From an uncultured Victivallales bacterium (lineage in GTDB: Bacteria; Verrucomicrobiota; Lentisphaeria; Victivallales; UBA1829): a DNA stretch of 64,000 nt. The stretch spans positions 1-64,000 of the forward strand of contig CAKUJH010000007.1 of assembly GCA_934661375.1 (NCBI GenBank), written 5' to 3'. This document shows, one piece after another, positions 1-7,188 of this stretch. Position 1 is the first letter of the stretch. Each line of letters opens with the position of its first letter. The notes below the pieces were generated by a model that saw only the letters and a list, made by a program, of their open reading frames with translations, had not been told where the DNA came from and ran no database searches. The translations under genes were made by a program, and so were the position numbers.

Positions 1-99
<99 letters not shown>

Positions 100-284
100 C
101 CATTAATCCTTTTTTTCTTTTCCCGAAGTTTTATTGGTCATTTCGGCGACAGGTTTTTCTTGTTTACCGAAATGGTCAGCCATATCCGGAATACTTTTCA
201 ACAGAATTTATCTTTGCCGGAAATTCTCTCGTGTACAGGACAAACTCTAAAATATCACAATAAATTCCCAAATATAAACGGCAA

Positions 285-317
285 TGACAAAAAATGTCAG
301 ACCAGACAGAATATAAT
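285..317 (+). promoter_or_regulatory. Palindrome plus TATAAT module, copy 1
   Basis: TGACA-AAAAA-TGTCA (285-299) is followed after exactly 12 nt by TATAAT (312-317). The palindrome covers where a -35 box would sit and no TTGACA-like box is correctly spaced. The same arrangement recurs at 433-465, so the two are probably copies of one regulated promoter. What this upstream copy transcribes is unclear. Confidence 0.6.
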
Positions 318-419
318 ATCCAGAAACGCAAAGAAGCATTATGCAATGGAGATTTGCATCAGAAACGGGATGACGTTGAAGATGGGAATTCTTTTCAAAA
401 AAATGCTTCTTGCATCGTT

Positions 420-465
420 TTGTCAGAGCGACTGACAAAAAATGTCAGATTCTCCGGAATAAAAT
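420..465 (+). promoter_or_regulatory. Palindrome plus TAAAAT module, copy 2, with extra half-site
   Basis: TGACA-AAAAA-TGTCA (433-447) is followed after 12 nt by TAAAAT (460-465), matching copy 1. A further half-site at 420-426 (TTGTCAG) faces 432-438 (CTGACAA), giving three alternating TGTCA/TGACA half-sites. Transcription would start near 472, just ahead of the AAGGAGG site at 479-485 and the gene at 490. Likely an operator or activator site, or the -35 element of an alternative sigma factor. Confidence 0.65.
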
Positions 466-489
466 ACAGCATAAAACAAGGAGGCAATT

Positions 490-921
490 ATGACCGAAGG
501 TGAAAAACGCGTAATTTATCGCGAATTGTGGGAATTGTTCATGCGGACCAATACCAGTTTCCAGTACGGGTTGACTACTCAACAAAAGGTAAATGAGATC
601 GTCCGCAATGACGCTATCGTCCGCAATGACGCTGAGGATGAAGTTGACCTTCACGCTCCGGATAAGCTCAAGGTGATTGAAGAACTTCAGTTTCGGTGGC
701 GTTTCATCCTGACTAGTTATCAGGATTTGAAGGCGATTGCTGAAATTTTGCATTATTCAGACCTCCTTCCAATTCCGCCGGAATTAGATTTCAGTGATGT
801 TCGTCGTGGATGGGTTTTCGACAGCGATTTTGATATTTTTGCCTTCATAGAGAAAATCGATGATTTTGAGAAGGAATTATCTGATCTCTGTAACAGCTGG
901 ATGGATGATGTCGAACCATGA
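490..921 (+). CDS. Hypothetical acidic protein, first gene of the LRAT islet
   Basis: Protein of 143 residues that I do not recognise. A very strong Shine-Dalgarno (AAGGAGG) precedes the ATG. There is no signal peptide or membrane segment. It is acidic, mainly predicted helical, and ends in a Phe/Asp/Glu-rich segment. Residues 37-48 contain an exact duplication (IVRNDA twice) caused by an 18-bp tandem repeat. It is followed by a hairpin and then two further same-strand genes, the last an LRAT-fold protein, so a joint role is plausible. Base composition and codon use look more AT-rich than in the housekeeping genes downstream, consistent with acquisition. Coding status is well supported; function is unknown. 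Confidence 0.8.
   Translation: MTEGEKRVIYRELWELFMRTNTSFQYGLTTQQKVNEIVRNDAIVRNDAEDEVDLHAPDKLKVIEELQFRWRFILTSYQDLKAIAEILHYSDLLPIPPELDFSDVRRGWVFDSDFDIFAFIEKIDDFEKELSDLCNSWMDDVEP
598..633 (+). repeat. 18-bp in-frame tandem duplication
   Basis: Two identical 18-bp units (598-615 and 616-633) encode IVRNDA twice. The copies do not differ at any base, so the duplication is recent or still varying in copy number. It keeps the frame of the surrounding gene. Confidence 0.95.
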
Positions 922-932
922 TCAGAAAATCG

Positions 933-953
933 TCAGGAAGAATTTCTTCCTGA
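933..953. repeat. 9-bp stem hairpin between islet genes 1 and 2
   Basis: TCAGGAAGA (933-941) pairs perfectly with TCTTCCTGA (945-953) around a 3-nt loop. No T-run follows, so it is not a standard intrinsic terminator. It could be an mRNA processing or stability element, or a binding site for a dimeric regulator. Confidence 0.7.
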
Positions 954-998
954 GTTGGTAACGCAAAAACTGAATATAACAAACAAAAGGATTTGAAA

Positions 999-1550
999 AT
1001 GAATGATTTTGAAGATCTCATCAAACGTATCGACGATGTGGTGAAAAAACGTATCGACGAAGCCGTGAAAAAACTCAGTAAGACGTCTGGTGACGCCTGT
1101 AAAGAATTGGCGTCCGACACCGGCGAAAAAAGTGCGACTGACCAATATTTTTTGCGGCCGGGTGGAATTGTTCGCTGCAGGTCAAACGGCAAGTGGAGTT
1201 ATGCCGTTTTGATCGGTAGAGATGATGTCGTATCCGTAGAAAAAGACGGAGCATTGAAGGAATATTCCCTGCAGGAGTTTCTTGACGATCGTGGAGCGGA
1301 ACAGCTCCAGGTTGCTTTTCAAGATCGTATTTCCGTCGAGGCATATGACGTAGCTCATTGCACCAGAATGGAATCGTATGATGAAGAACAGTATTCGAAT
1401 ACTAAATCATTTGTTCTGCATTGTCTGGGACAGGATGACTGTGGATCCGTAAATGCTGCAATAGAAGAGCGTTTCGGTGCGTTTGAGTGGATTCAGTACG
1501 AAATTCCGGTCAATGAATCCGAGACCGAGGAAGAAGAGGAAGAAGAGTAA
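999..1550 (+). CDS. LRAT-like protein lacking catalytic residues, poly-Glu tail
   Basis: Protein of 183 residues starting at the ATG behind AAAAGG (985-990); a TTG two codons earlier is less likely. Residues 1-35 look like a charged helix. From about residue 50, the pattern PGGIVRC, then SYAVLIGRDDVVSV, then SLQEFLD follows the N-terminal half of an LRAT domain and parallels the next gene (VGSVVKT, HTGIYVGENRIVEL, HKKFIE). The expected catalytic His is Ser/Tyr here, and the C-terminal segment (YEIPVNES) lacks the Cys of the NC motif, so it would be a pseudoenzyme. It ends in seven Glu, followed by a TAA and an in-frame extension. The fold call is tentative; that the frame is coding is well supported. 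Confidence 0.6.
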   Translation: MNDFEDLIKRIDDVVKKRIDEAVKKLSKTSGDACKELASDTGEKSATDQYFLRPGGIVRCRSNGKWSYAVLIGRDDVVSVEKDGALKEYSLQEFLDDRGAEQLQVAFQDRISVEAYDVAHCTRMESYDEEQYSNTKSFVLHCLGQDDCGSVNAAIEERFGAFEWIQYEIPVNESETEEEEEEE

Positions 1551-1625
1551 GAAGAAGTTTTACCTCGTAAGAAGGCTCCTCTTCACCTTCGGACTTTGAA
1601 AGAGGAAGAAGAGGAAGAGTCTTGA
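1551..1625 (+). other. In-frame 24-codon extension beyond a TAA stop, ending in a second Glu run
   Basis: Directly after the TAA at 1548-1550 the same frame stays open to a TGA at 1623-1625. It begins with two Glu codons, crosses a basic stretch (RKKAP) and ends with six Glu and Ser. The stop therefore sits inside a GAA/GAG tract, one base change from GAA, which suggests a nonsense-truncated tail or slippage in the acidic repeat. No downstream start with a ribosome site is seen. Confidence 0.6.
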
Positions 1626-1648
1626 CGGCCTGAAAAATATGGCTGCAA

Positions 1649-1696
1649 CCTGAATGACGAATCGCGGCAGAGGCAATCCGCGATTCGTTATTCAGG
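1649..1696 (+). repeat. 19-bp stem hairpin upstream of the LRAT gene
   Basis: Arms 1649-1667 and 1678-1696 pair over 19 positions with one G-T wobble, around a 10-nt loop. No T-run follows. It ends 37 bases before the next start codon, so it would be in the 5' leader of that gene or separate it from the upstream message. Confidence 0.75.
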
Positions 1697-1733
1697 TCAT
1701 GGACGGAATAAACAAGAAAGATTGAGGTGTTTT

Positions 1734-2252
1734 ATGGTTTTGTTTGATTTGGCAGACAGCATGATCAAAAATGTATTTTGCGACATTGTGAAACCGAAAG
1801 TGGGTTCAGTGGTCAAAACCCGATTGATAGGGGGGGTTGATCACACGGGAATTTATGTCGGCGAGAATAGAATTGTAGAACTGAGCGGAGACGGAGATAT
1901 TCGAATTGTTTCCCATAAGAAATTTATCGAGGGGGATGATGATTCCTTTGCCAGATTTGGTGTGTACATGTATGTTGCATGTGCGCAGGATGATGACGGA
2001 AACTGTTATGCTCTTGCCGCTCCGGATATTGCCCGCCGAGCCCGCAACAGTGTAGGGGAAACACGGGATTACAATCTTCTTTCTGAAAATTGCCATATGT
2101 TTACGGAATACTGCATTAATGGTAAACGCGATGGGAATGGCATCCTTAGCAGCGTGGTGCTAGCTTTATGGGATAAGTTCAATCTGACCGCGTCTAATCC
2201 CCACCGATTACTTGATATGTGGCGTTCCACCGGCATTACAGCTGATGATTGA
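1734..2252 (+). CDS. LRAT-domain (NlpC/P60-superfamily) protein
   Basis: Protein of 172 residues; the ATG follows GAGGTG at a good distance and is preferred over an upstream TTG. The LRAT fold is clear: KVGSVVKT, the catalytic His in VDHTGIYVG, a KFIE segment, then an amphipathic RARNSVGE helix and YNLLSENCHMF, the NC motif carrying the catalytic Cys. Family members are thiol acyltransferases, phospholipases or peptidases acting on lipid or amide bonds. There is no signal peptide, so it acts in the cytosol or is exported some other way. Bacterial examples occur in phage and effector contexts, but the substrate cannot be told from sequence. It closes the islet and lies beside a probable inactive relative. 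Confidence 0.8.
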   Translation: MVLFDLADSMIKNVFCDIVKPKVGSVVKTRLIGGVDHTGIYVGENRIVELSGDGDIRIVSHKKFIEGDDDSFARFGVYMYVACAQDDDGNCYALAAPDIARRARNSVGETRDYNLLSENCHMFTEYCINGKRDGNGILSSVVLALWDKFNLTASNPHRLLDMWRSTGITADD

Positions 2253-2270
2253 AAAGAATCACACAAGCAT

Positions 2271-2317
2271 AAAAAAACTCCGGTGCAAATAAATTCATAT
2301 CGTATTCGCAGCCGGAG
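2271..2317 (-). terminator. Intrinsic terminator of the GDSL hydrolase gene
   Basis: Read on the minus strand, CTCCGG (2312-2317) pairs with CCGGAG (2278-2283) through a long loop whose ends also pair, followed by seven T (2277-2271). It lies 64 bases past the stop codon of the minus-strand gene. Confidence 0.65.
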
Positions 2318-2381
2318 AATATCAGCAGAGGCTGCTCTTCAGCAGGTCAGCCTCCTGTTCTAATCTGTATTTTTTTCTTTA

Positions 2382-3110
2382 TTACCGGAAAGTTGCCGGA
2401 AGTGCCAGCAGCTGATACATCAGCGTTTTGGCAATGCGTTCATGTCCGGCGGCATTCGGATGCAGACGATCCGTTTCCGGATCATGGAAGAACCGAGTGT
2501 AGGCATCCGAAACCGGGAACAGACCGCTCAGACTGTGAAGATCAATTACCGGAACCGACCAGATACTGCCCGCTTCTTTGGTCGTGCGAATGTAGTCGTC
2601 CAGATAGACACCGAGTTTGTTCGGGAATGATTCTTCCGGCTGAACATTGAGTTCGCCGAACTGGGCAAAACCACGGTGGATCGGAGTCAGCAGAATGATC
2701 TGCTGAAGCGGAAAATTGGTTTTCAGGTATGCCATGACCCGGTTGATGCGGCCGCATACGGTGGAATCGCCCATGTTGGCAATGCGGCGCATCTTCTTCA
2801 TAATTACGCCGTTTGAATTGGCTTCTTCTTCGCGGAATGACCACCATTCGCCAATCGGAACACTGCCGTTGAAATCATTGGTGCCTACGAATACAATGAT
2901 GGCGTCCACATCGGAACCATGTTCCGCCTTGAGCTTTTCCGCCTGGGCCTGCAGTCCAATCCACTGGTCGCCGTTGATTCCGTAAACGAGCGGCTGAATT
3001 CCCAGATATTCTTCCAGAAACTGCCAGTAATTCTTGGTTGTTCCGACATGACATTTATCGGTAATGGAATCACCGAGGAACGCAACTTTTCTGCCTTGCC
3101 ACTGATTCAT
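2382..3110 (-). CDS. SGNH/GDSL-family hydrolase
   Basis: Protein of 242 residues with the SGNH blocks in order: block I FLGDSITD (catalytic Ser, residues about 13-20), a conserved Gly in block II, block III VGTND (oxyanion Asn), and block V DRLHPNAAGH with the catalytic Asp-x-x-His near the C terminus. Such enzymes are esterases, lipases or carbohydrate acetyl-esterases. The ATG at 3110 follows GGAAAGG; a TTG seven codons upstream is less likely. No signal peptide is seen, so it is probably intracellular. It is separated from argC by a strong terminator and so has its own transcript. Confidence 0.85.
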   Translation of the reverse strand: MNQWQGRKVAFLGDSITDKCHVGTTKNYWQFLEEYLGIQPLVYGINGDQWIGLQAQAEKLKAEHGSDVDAIIVFVGTNDFNGSVPIGEWWSFREEEANSNGVIMKKMRRIANMGDSTVCGRINRVMAYLKTNFPLQQIILLTPIHRGFAQFGELNVQPEESFPNKLGVYLDDYIRTTKEAGSIWSVPVIDLHSLSGLFPVSDAYTRFFHDPETDRLHPNAAGHERIAKTLMYQLLALPATFR

Positions 3111-3154
3111 TTTTTCAGCCTTTCCGTTCAATTCAAATAGGAGTCTGTTTTTAT

Positions 3155-3194
3155 AAAAAAACGGGAAGTGTAAATTCTGAAATTGCCTTCCCGT
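3155..3194 (-). terminator. Intrinsic terminator of the rplM-rpsI-argC operon
   Basis: ACGGGAAG (3187-3194 read on minus) pairs perfectly with CTTCCCGT (3161-3168) and is followed by a T-run (3160-3155). It lies 24 bases after the argC stop codon. Confidence 0.9.
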
Positions 3195-3217
3195 CCTTGA
3201 ATCCGCAGAATATTCTT

Positions 3218-4246
3218 TCAGAGGAGTCCTGCCGTTTCATCCAGCCCGAAGCGGATGTTCATATTCTGAACAGCCTGTCCGGAAGCACCTTTGGTGAGGT
3301 TGTCGATGACCGAGCAGACAATCAGGTTGCCGGTGTGTTCATCGTAAACGAATCCGATTTCGCAGGAATTGGTCATGGTAACGTGTTTGGTATCCGGCAG
3401 TTTTCCGGGAGCCAGCACGCGGACGAACCGTTCGGAACCGTAAGCCTGTTCATAGGCGGCGGCAGCGGCTTCGACCGAGAACTTGGCAGTGGGGCGCAGA
3501 ATAATCGTGGAGAAAATGCCCCGGATCACAGGAACCAGATGCGGGATGAAATTCATCGCCACGGAATCGACCCCGGCAGCGACCGCGAGTTCCTGCTCGA
3601 TTTCCGGCAGATGCCGATGACGGATCACGCCGTAAGCGCGGACGCTTTCATTGCATTCGGGGAAGATGTACGCCAGATCAACTTTTCTGCCTGCACCGGA
3701 AACACCGCTGTCCGAAGATGCGATGACGTTTTCCGGGGAAACCAGACCCGCCGCAAGCAGGGGAGCCGTCGGCAGGATGATACTGGTGGGATAGCATCCC
3801 GGACACGCGATCAGATCCGCTTTGCGGATTTTTTCGCGGTAACGCTCCGGGAGGCCGTAAACAGCTTCTTTCAGAAGTTCGGGGGAGGGATGTTCCGCCC
3901 CGTAATACTCTTTATACTTTGCCGTGGAGCGGATCCGGAAGTCGGCGCTGATGTCAATGACTTTGACGCCGGAGCGGATCAGCGGGATGGCGTATTCGGC
4001 GGCGAGACCGTGCGGAAGGGCGAGGAACGCCACATCGCAGGTCTTCGCGATTTCAGCCACATCGGGAGCCGTAAAACATAGAGAAGAATCCGCGAAACGC
4101 GGGAAGATCTCAGAAATTTTTTTGCCCGCTTCCTTTCGGGAAGTGATGATCCGCAGATCAACCGACGGATGCCGGAGCAACAAACGAATCAATTCCTCGC
4201 CGGAATAACCGGAAGCACCGATAATAGCTGCACGAATAGCCGCCAT
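3218..4246 (-). CDS. argC: N-acetyl-gamma-glutamyl-phosphate reductase
   Basis: Third step of arginine biosynthesis: NADPH reduction of N-acetylglutamyl-phosphate to the semialdehyde, in the cytosol. The 342-residue length is typical of type 1 ArgC. Residues 8-17 (IIGASGYSGE) form the nucleotide-binding loop; ACPGCYPTS at about 147-155 contains the catalytic Cys151; HRHLPEIEQEL carries the active-site His. AGGAG precedes the start. It follows rpsI by 35 bases and ends at a terminator, so it is probably cotranscribed with ribosomal protein genes, an unusual partner. No other arg genes are in the window. Confidence 0.95.
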   Translation of the reverse strand: MAAIRAAIIGASGYSGEELIRLLLRHPSVDLRIITSRKEAGKKISEIFPRFADSSLCFTAPDVAEIAKTCDVAFLALPHGLAAEYAIPLIRSGVKVIDISADFRIRSTAKYKEYYGAEHPSPELLKEAVYGLPERYREKIRKADLIACPGCYPTSIILPTAPLLAAGLVSPENVIASSDSGVSGAGRKVDLAYIFPECNESVRAYGVIRHRHLPEIEQELAVAAGVDSVAMNFIPHLVPVIRGIFSTIILRPTAKFSVEAAAAAYEQAYGSERFVRVLAPGKLPDTKHVTMTNSCEIGFVYDEHTGNLIVCSVIDNLTKGASGQAVQNMNIRFGLDETAGLL

Positions 4247-4281
4247 AATAAAGATAACTCCTGAAAAAGTTGATGAAATAC

Positions 4282-4680
4282 TCAGCGTTTGGAGAACTGG
4301 AACCGTTTTCTGGCGCCAGGCTGACCGGTTTTCTTACGTTCCTTTTCACGGGCATCGCGGGTCAGCATTCCGCTGGCTTTCAGATCCGGACGAAGGGCTT
4401 CGTTGTATTTCAGCAGAGCGCGGGAAATACCGTGGCGCAGAGCGCCTGCCTGTCCGGCAATACCGCCGCCGACGATGTTGGCAACGATGTCCAGACTGGA
4501 GGTGAGACCCGTCAGCGCGAGGGGCTGAAGGATGTATCCGCGGGTGGCTTCGGTGGTGAAATATTCTTCAAAACCTTTGCCGTTGACTTTGATTTTGCCG
4601 GAGCCGGAAACAATACGGACTCTGGCACTGGCGGTTTTTCTGCGGCCGGTGGCGCAGAATTCATTGACAGATGCGTTCAT
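4282..4680 (-). CDS. rpsI: 30S ribosomal protein S9
   Basis: S9 of 132 residues with the family start [14 protein letters not shown] and the basic C-terminal tail ending RKRFQFSKR, which reaches the P-site t[18 protein letters not shown] is the conserved central block. It is 12 bases downstream of rplM, the near-universal pairing. Confidence 0.98.
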   Translation of the reverse strand: MNASVNEFCATGRRKTASARVRIVSGSGKIKVNGKGFEEYFTTEATRGYILQPLALTGLTSSLDIVANIVGGGIAGQAGALRHGISRALLKYNEALRPDLKASGMLTRDAREKERKKTGQPGARKRFQFSKR

Positions 4681-4692
4681 TCAAACTTCTCC

Positions 4693-5121
4693 TTAGAATT
4701 TGACCGTTTCAGGGGTCTGCGCGGTATGCGGATGTTCCGCACCGGCATAGACTTTCATCTTGGCATACTGCTGACGGCCGAGGCGGCCTTTCGGGAGCAT
4801 ACCCCAAACCGCTTCGCGGATCATGCGTTCCGGATTTTTGGTCCGAACCACATCCGCCGTAACGATCTTGTGACCGCTGCGGTAGCCGGAGAAGGATTCA
4901 TATTCTTTATTGGTATCTTTGGAACCGGTCAGGAGGACCTTTTCCGCATTGATGACAATCACAAAGCAGCCCGTGTCAACATGGGGGGTGTAGGTGGGAC
5001 GGTCTTTACCGCGAAGAGCGTTCGCGATTTTGACAGCGAGACGTCCCAGGGGAATGCCGGCGGCGTCAACGACCACATGCTTGCGTTCGATTTCGCCCGG
5101 TTTGGCCAAATACGTCTTCAT
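4693..5121 (-). CDS. rplM: 50S ribosomal protein L13
   Basis: L13 of 142 residues, one of the early assembly proteins of the large subunit. Conserved blocks [19 protein letters not shown]-like [14 protein letters not shown] and [14 protein letters not shown] are present. GGAG lies upstream of the ATG. First gene of the rplM-rpsI-argC operon, behind a good promoter and a leader of about 130 nt. Confidence 0.98.
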   Translation of the reverse strand: MKTYLAKPGEIERKHVVVDAAGIPLGRLAVKIANALRGKDRPTYTPHVDTGCFVIVINAEKVLLTGSKDTNKEYESFSGYRSGHKIVTADVVRTKNPERMIREAVWGMLPKGRLGRQQYAKMKVYAGAEHPHTAQTPETVKF

Positions 5122-5250
5122 TTCTTTTTTTCTCCGCTTCTTTTAAAGCTTGTTCTTAACACAAATCAAACCAACTTGCCAGAATCCTTGTGCTGCCAGG
5201 CCACGAAGGCTTCTGATCTGCTGACCATGATCGGGTATTATGGCCGCAAG
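5122..5250 (-). promoter_or_regulatory. Leader of the rplM operon
   Basis: About 130 nt lie between the predicted start of transcription and rplM. On the minus strand a bulged hairpin (CCTTCGTG with CACAAGG, about 5189-5211) is the main structure seen. L13 leaders that act in autoregulation are known in other bacteria, but I cannot match this to a known class. Confidence 0.35.
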
Positions 5251-5256
5251 GCATGT

Positions 5257-5285
5257 AAAATACTTCTGTTCCCTGTTTTTTTCAA
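5257..5285 (-). promoter_or_regulatory. Promoter of rplM-rpsI-argC
   Basis: On the minus strand TTGAAA (5285-5280) and TATTTT (5262-5257) are separated by 17 bases. It diverges from the pyr promoter about 40 bases away. Confidence 0.6.
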
Positions 5286-5326
5286 GCCGTTTCCCGAAAA
5301 AAAATGAAATTTTGTTCGATTTTCTT

Positions 5327-5354
5327 TTGACTTTCCGGTTTTTCGTGATAAAGT
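5327..5354 (+). promoter_or_regulatory. Promoter of the pyrR-pyrB-pyrC leader
   Basis: TTGACT (5327-5332) and TAAAGT (5349-5354) with a 16-base spacer. It predicts a transcript starting near 5361 that runs through the structured leader and terminator. Confidence 0.65.
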
Positions 5355-5360
5355 AGCGGG

Positions 5361-5534
5361 ACAGCAGAGACTTTTCAGGTTCGAAGCTGTTTTCCGGCGA
5401 AAAGATTTTGAGAGAAAATTTTTTCAGTCACCGGTGAATTTCATCCGGTGATCCGGAAAGATGTCTTTCTCCAGACAGTAAAGAGGAGATCAAAAAAGTG
5501 GGGGTGAAGGCTGGGTGGTCTTCACCTTTTTTTT
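5361..5534 (+). ncRNA. Structured 5' leader with attenuator-like alternative pairings
   Basis: About 174 nt with three alternatives visible. A hairpin at 5428-5451 (TCACCGG with CCGGTGA, inner TGA/TCA, one bulge). TTCATCC inside that hairpin (5440-5446) can instead pair with GGGTGAA (5502-5508), the 5' arm of the terminator, with one G-U. The terminator itself is at 5503-5526. These are mutually exclusive, the logic of a transcription attenuator. A second hairpin (5468-5489) hides AGAGGAG. Because pyrR follows, PyrR or pyrimidine control is the obvious hypothesis; a free-standing small RNA is the alternative. Confidence 0.55.
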
Positions 5535-5575
5535 ATTTTCCGTTATTCCTTAATTATACCCAGCATTGCATTTAA
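5498..5575 (+). CDS. Possible 25-residue leader peptide
   Basis: A GTG codon at 5498 sits nine bases after AGAGGAGA (5482-5489) and opens a 25-codon frame, rich in Phe/Tyr/Pro, across the terminator to TAA. Translation here would interfere with the terminator hairpin, as in pyrBI-type attenuation. The good ribosome site is the only coding evidence. Confidence 0.25.
   Translation: MGVKAGWSSPFFYFPLFLNYTQHCI
5503..5534 (+). terminator. Intrinsic terminator within the pyr leader
   Basis: GGTGAAG (5503-5509) pairs with CTTCACC (5520-5526) around a 10-nt loop and is followed by eight T (5527-5534). It lies 143 bases upstream of the chosen pyrR start with no gene before it, as expected for an attenuator. 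Confidence 0.9.
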
Positions 5576-5677
5576 AAACGCATTTTTTTATCCTGCCCAC
5601 TGGAAAATGGCAAAATCGGCTGTATGTTACAGTTTCTGGATGAAGCGTCAGACAACCCTCATCCGGAAAGGCTTCAG

Positions 5678-6259
5678 ATGGATCCAGACACAGGAGAGGA
5701 TCGGCAGCATCTGATGGAGGCTGGAGAAATCTCCAGTCTGATTCAGAAGCTGGGGGATATGATTTACAATGACAACCGGAACGCAGCGCCGGAACAGCTG
5801 ATTTTCGTCGGCATCCAGAAAGGCGGTGTTCCGCTGGCGGAACGGCTGGTGAAAGAGGTCAGTGCCCGCAGCGGCGTTCAGTATCCATGCGGCACGCTGG
5901 ACATTGCCATGTACCGTGACGATATAGGTATGCGCAAGACCTTGCCGCGGATTCTGGAAACGCGTATGCCGTTTGACATCAACGGAAAAACCATTGTGCT
6001 GGTGGACGATGTACTGCAGTCCGGCCGCAGCATCCGCGCCGCGCTGGACGCCATCACGTATTTCGGACGTCCCGCCGTCGTGCGTCTGGCGGTACTGCTG
6101 GACCGCGGCAGCCGGGAATTTCCCATTCAGGGCGATTATGTCGGACGCGCCGTTTCCGTGCCGCCGGAACGCCGTATCCGGGTCAGCTGGAAAGATTTTT
6201 CCGGCGAAAACGATTTCGTTTATTCCATTCCAAATTCAACGATAAAGGCCGCCTTATGA
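5678..6259 (+). CDS. pyrR: PyrR bifunctional regulator / uracil phosphoribosyltransferase
   Basis: Type I phosphoribosyltransferase fold of 193 residues. The PRPP loop IVLVDDVLQSGRSIRAAL (about 106-123) matches the PyrR signature, and GIQKGGVPLAERL is the N-terminal substrate loop. PyrR binds pyr mRNA in a UMP-dependent way in Gram-positives and can make UMP from uracil and PRPP; in some phyla only the enzymatic role is proven. I start at 5678 because GGAAAGG (5665-5671) precedes it, whereas the ATG at 5624 has no ribosome site; the residual N-terminal extension is longer than usual. Its last codons overlap pyrB by ATGA, so translation is coupled. Confidence 0.88.
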   Translation: MDPDTGEDRQHLMEAGEISSLIQKLGDMIYNDNRNAAPEQLIFVGIQKGGVPLAERLVKEVSARSGVQYPCGTLDIAMYRDDIGMRKTLPRILETRMPFDINGKTIVLVDDVLQSGRSIRAALDAITYFGRPAVVRLAVLLDRGSREFPIQGDYVGRAVSVPPERRIRVSWKDFSGENDFVYSIPNSTIKAAL

Positions 6260-7188
6260 ACAGTAGTCCGTGGACCAAAAAAGATCTGCTGAGTCTTTAT
6301 GACCTTACAGCGGAGGAAATCACCTTCATTCTGGACACCGCCGAGGAATTCAAGAAAGTTTCCCAGCGGAACATCAAAAAAGTTCCGGCTCTCCGGGGCA
6401 AGACCGTGGTCAACGTATTCATTGAGCCCAGCACCCGGACTCGCGTGTCCTTCGAGCTGGCGGAGCAGCGGCTCAGCGCGGACATCATCAACATGACCGC
6501 GGATGCGAGCAGTCTCCGCAAAGGAGAATCGCTGCTGGATACGATCCGCAACATTGAGGCATTGCAGGCGGATCTGGTGGTCATGCGTCATTCCGCCGCC
6601 GGTGCGCCGAACTTCCTTGCTTCGCGGGTTCACTGCGGTATTGTCAACGCCGGCGACGGCGCGCACAGCCATCCGACGCAGGCTCTGCTGGACATGTTCA
6701 CGATCCGGGAAAAATTCGGACGCATCAAAGGACTGAATGTATCCATCATCGGGGATATTCTTCACAGCCGGGTGGCGCGCAGCAATATGTGGGGACTGCT
6801 CAAACTGGGTGCGAACGTTACGTTTGCGGGGCCGTCCACGCTGGTGCCGCGCGAATTTGAACGGGCGGGAGTCCGGGTCTGCGACAATCTGAAAGATGCT
6901 CTGATCGGTGCAGATGTAGTGAATCTGCTCCGCATTCAGCATGAGCGTCAGCGCAGCGGCTTCTTCCCCAGCACCGGCGAATATGCCAGTGTGTTCGGAC
7001 TCAACCGGAACTGCCAGCAGTACATCCGCCCGGACGCGCTGATCATGCATCCGGGTCCGATCAACCGGGATGTTGAACTTTCCTCCGAACTGGCGGACGG
7101 ACCGCAGTCGGTCATTCTTGAACAGGTAACCAACGGACTGGCCGTGCGCATGGCGGTTCTTTTCCTTGTAGCGGGGTGTCTGAAATGA
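6256..7188 (+). CDS. pyrB: Aspartate carbamoyltransferase catalytic subunit
   Basis: Commits carbamoyl phosphate and aspartate to pyrimidine synthesis. The 310-residue length is standard. EPSTRTRVSFE (carbamoyl-phosphate site), the SLRKGES loop, MRHSAAGAP, HPTQALLDMFTIRE and MHPGPINRDVEL are all present. The start codon overlaps the pyrR stop and its stop overlaps the pyrC start, both as ATGA. No pyrI regulatory subunit is nearby, so it is probably the unregulated or dihydroorotase-associated type, with expression set through the leader. Confidence 0.97.
   Translation: MNSSPWTKKDLLSLYDLTAEEITFILDTAEEFKKVSQRNIKKVPALRGKTVVNVFIEPSTRTRVSFELAEQRLSADIINMTADASSLRKGESLLDTIRNIEALQADLVVMRHSAAGAPNFLASRVHCGIVNAGDGAHSHPTQALLDMFTIREKFGRIKGLNVSIIGDILHSRVARSNMWGLLKLGANVTFAGPSTLVPREFERAGVRVCDNLKDALIGADVVNLLRIQHERQRSGFFPSTGEYASVFGLNRNCQQYIRPDALIMHPGPINRDVELSSELADGPQSVILEQVTNGLAVRMAVLFLVAGCLK

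Larger units (their letters stand above)
101..489. other. AT-rich non-coding regulatory stretch
   Basis: No convincing gene. Open frames here lack ribosome binding sites and recognisable protein character. The stretch is clearly more AT-rich than the rest of the window and holds the duplicated palindrome/-10 modules described separately. A ten-codon frame (341-373) lies behind the upstream module at a distance similar to that of the real gene behind the downstream module; I see no reason to call it a gene. Confidence 0.6.

Noticed and set aside
5361..5534. 6S RNA
   Set aside because: Length is suitable, but the single long stem with central bubble is not seen and the element ends in a terminator just ahead of pyrR, so an attenuator leader fits better.
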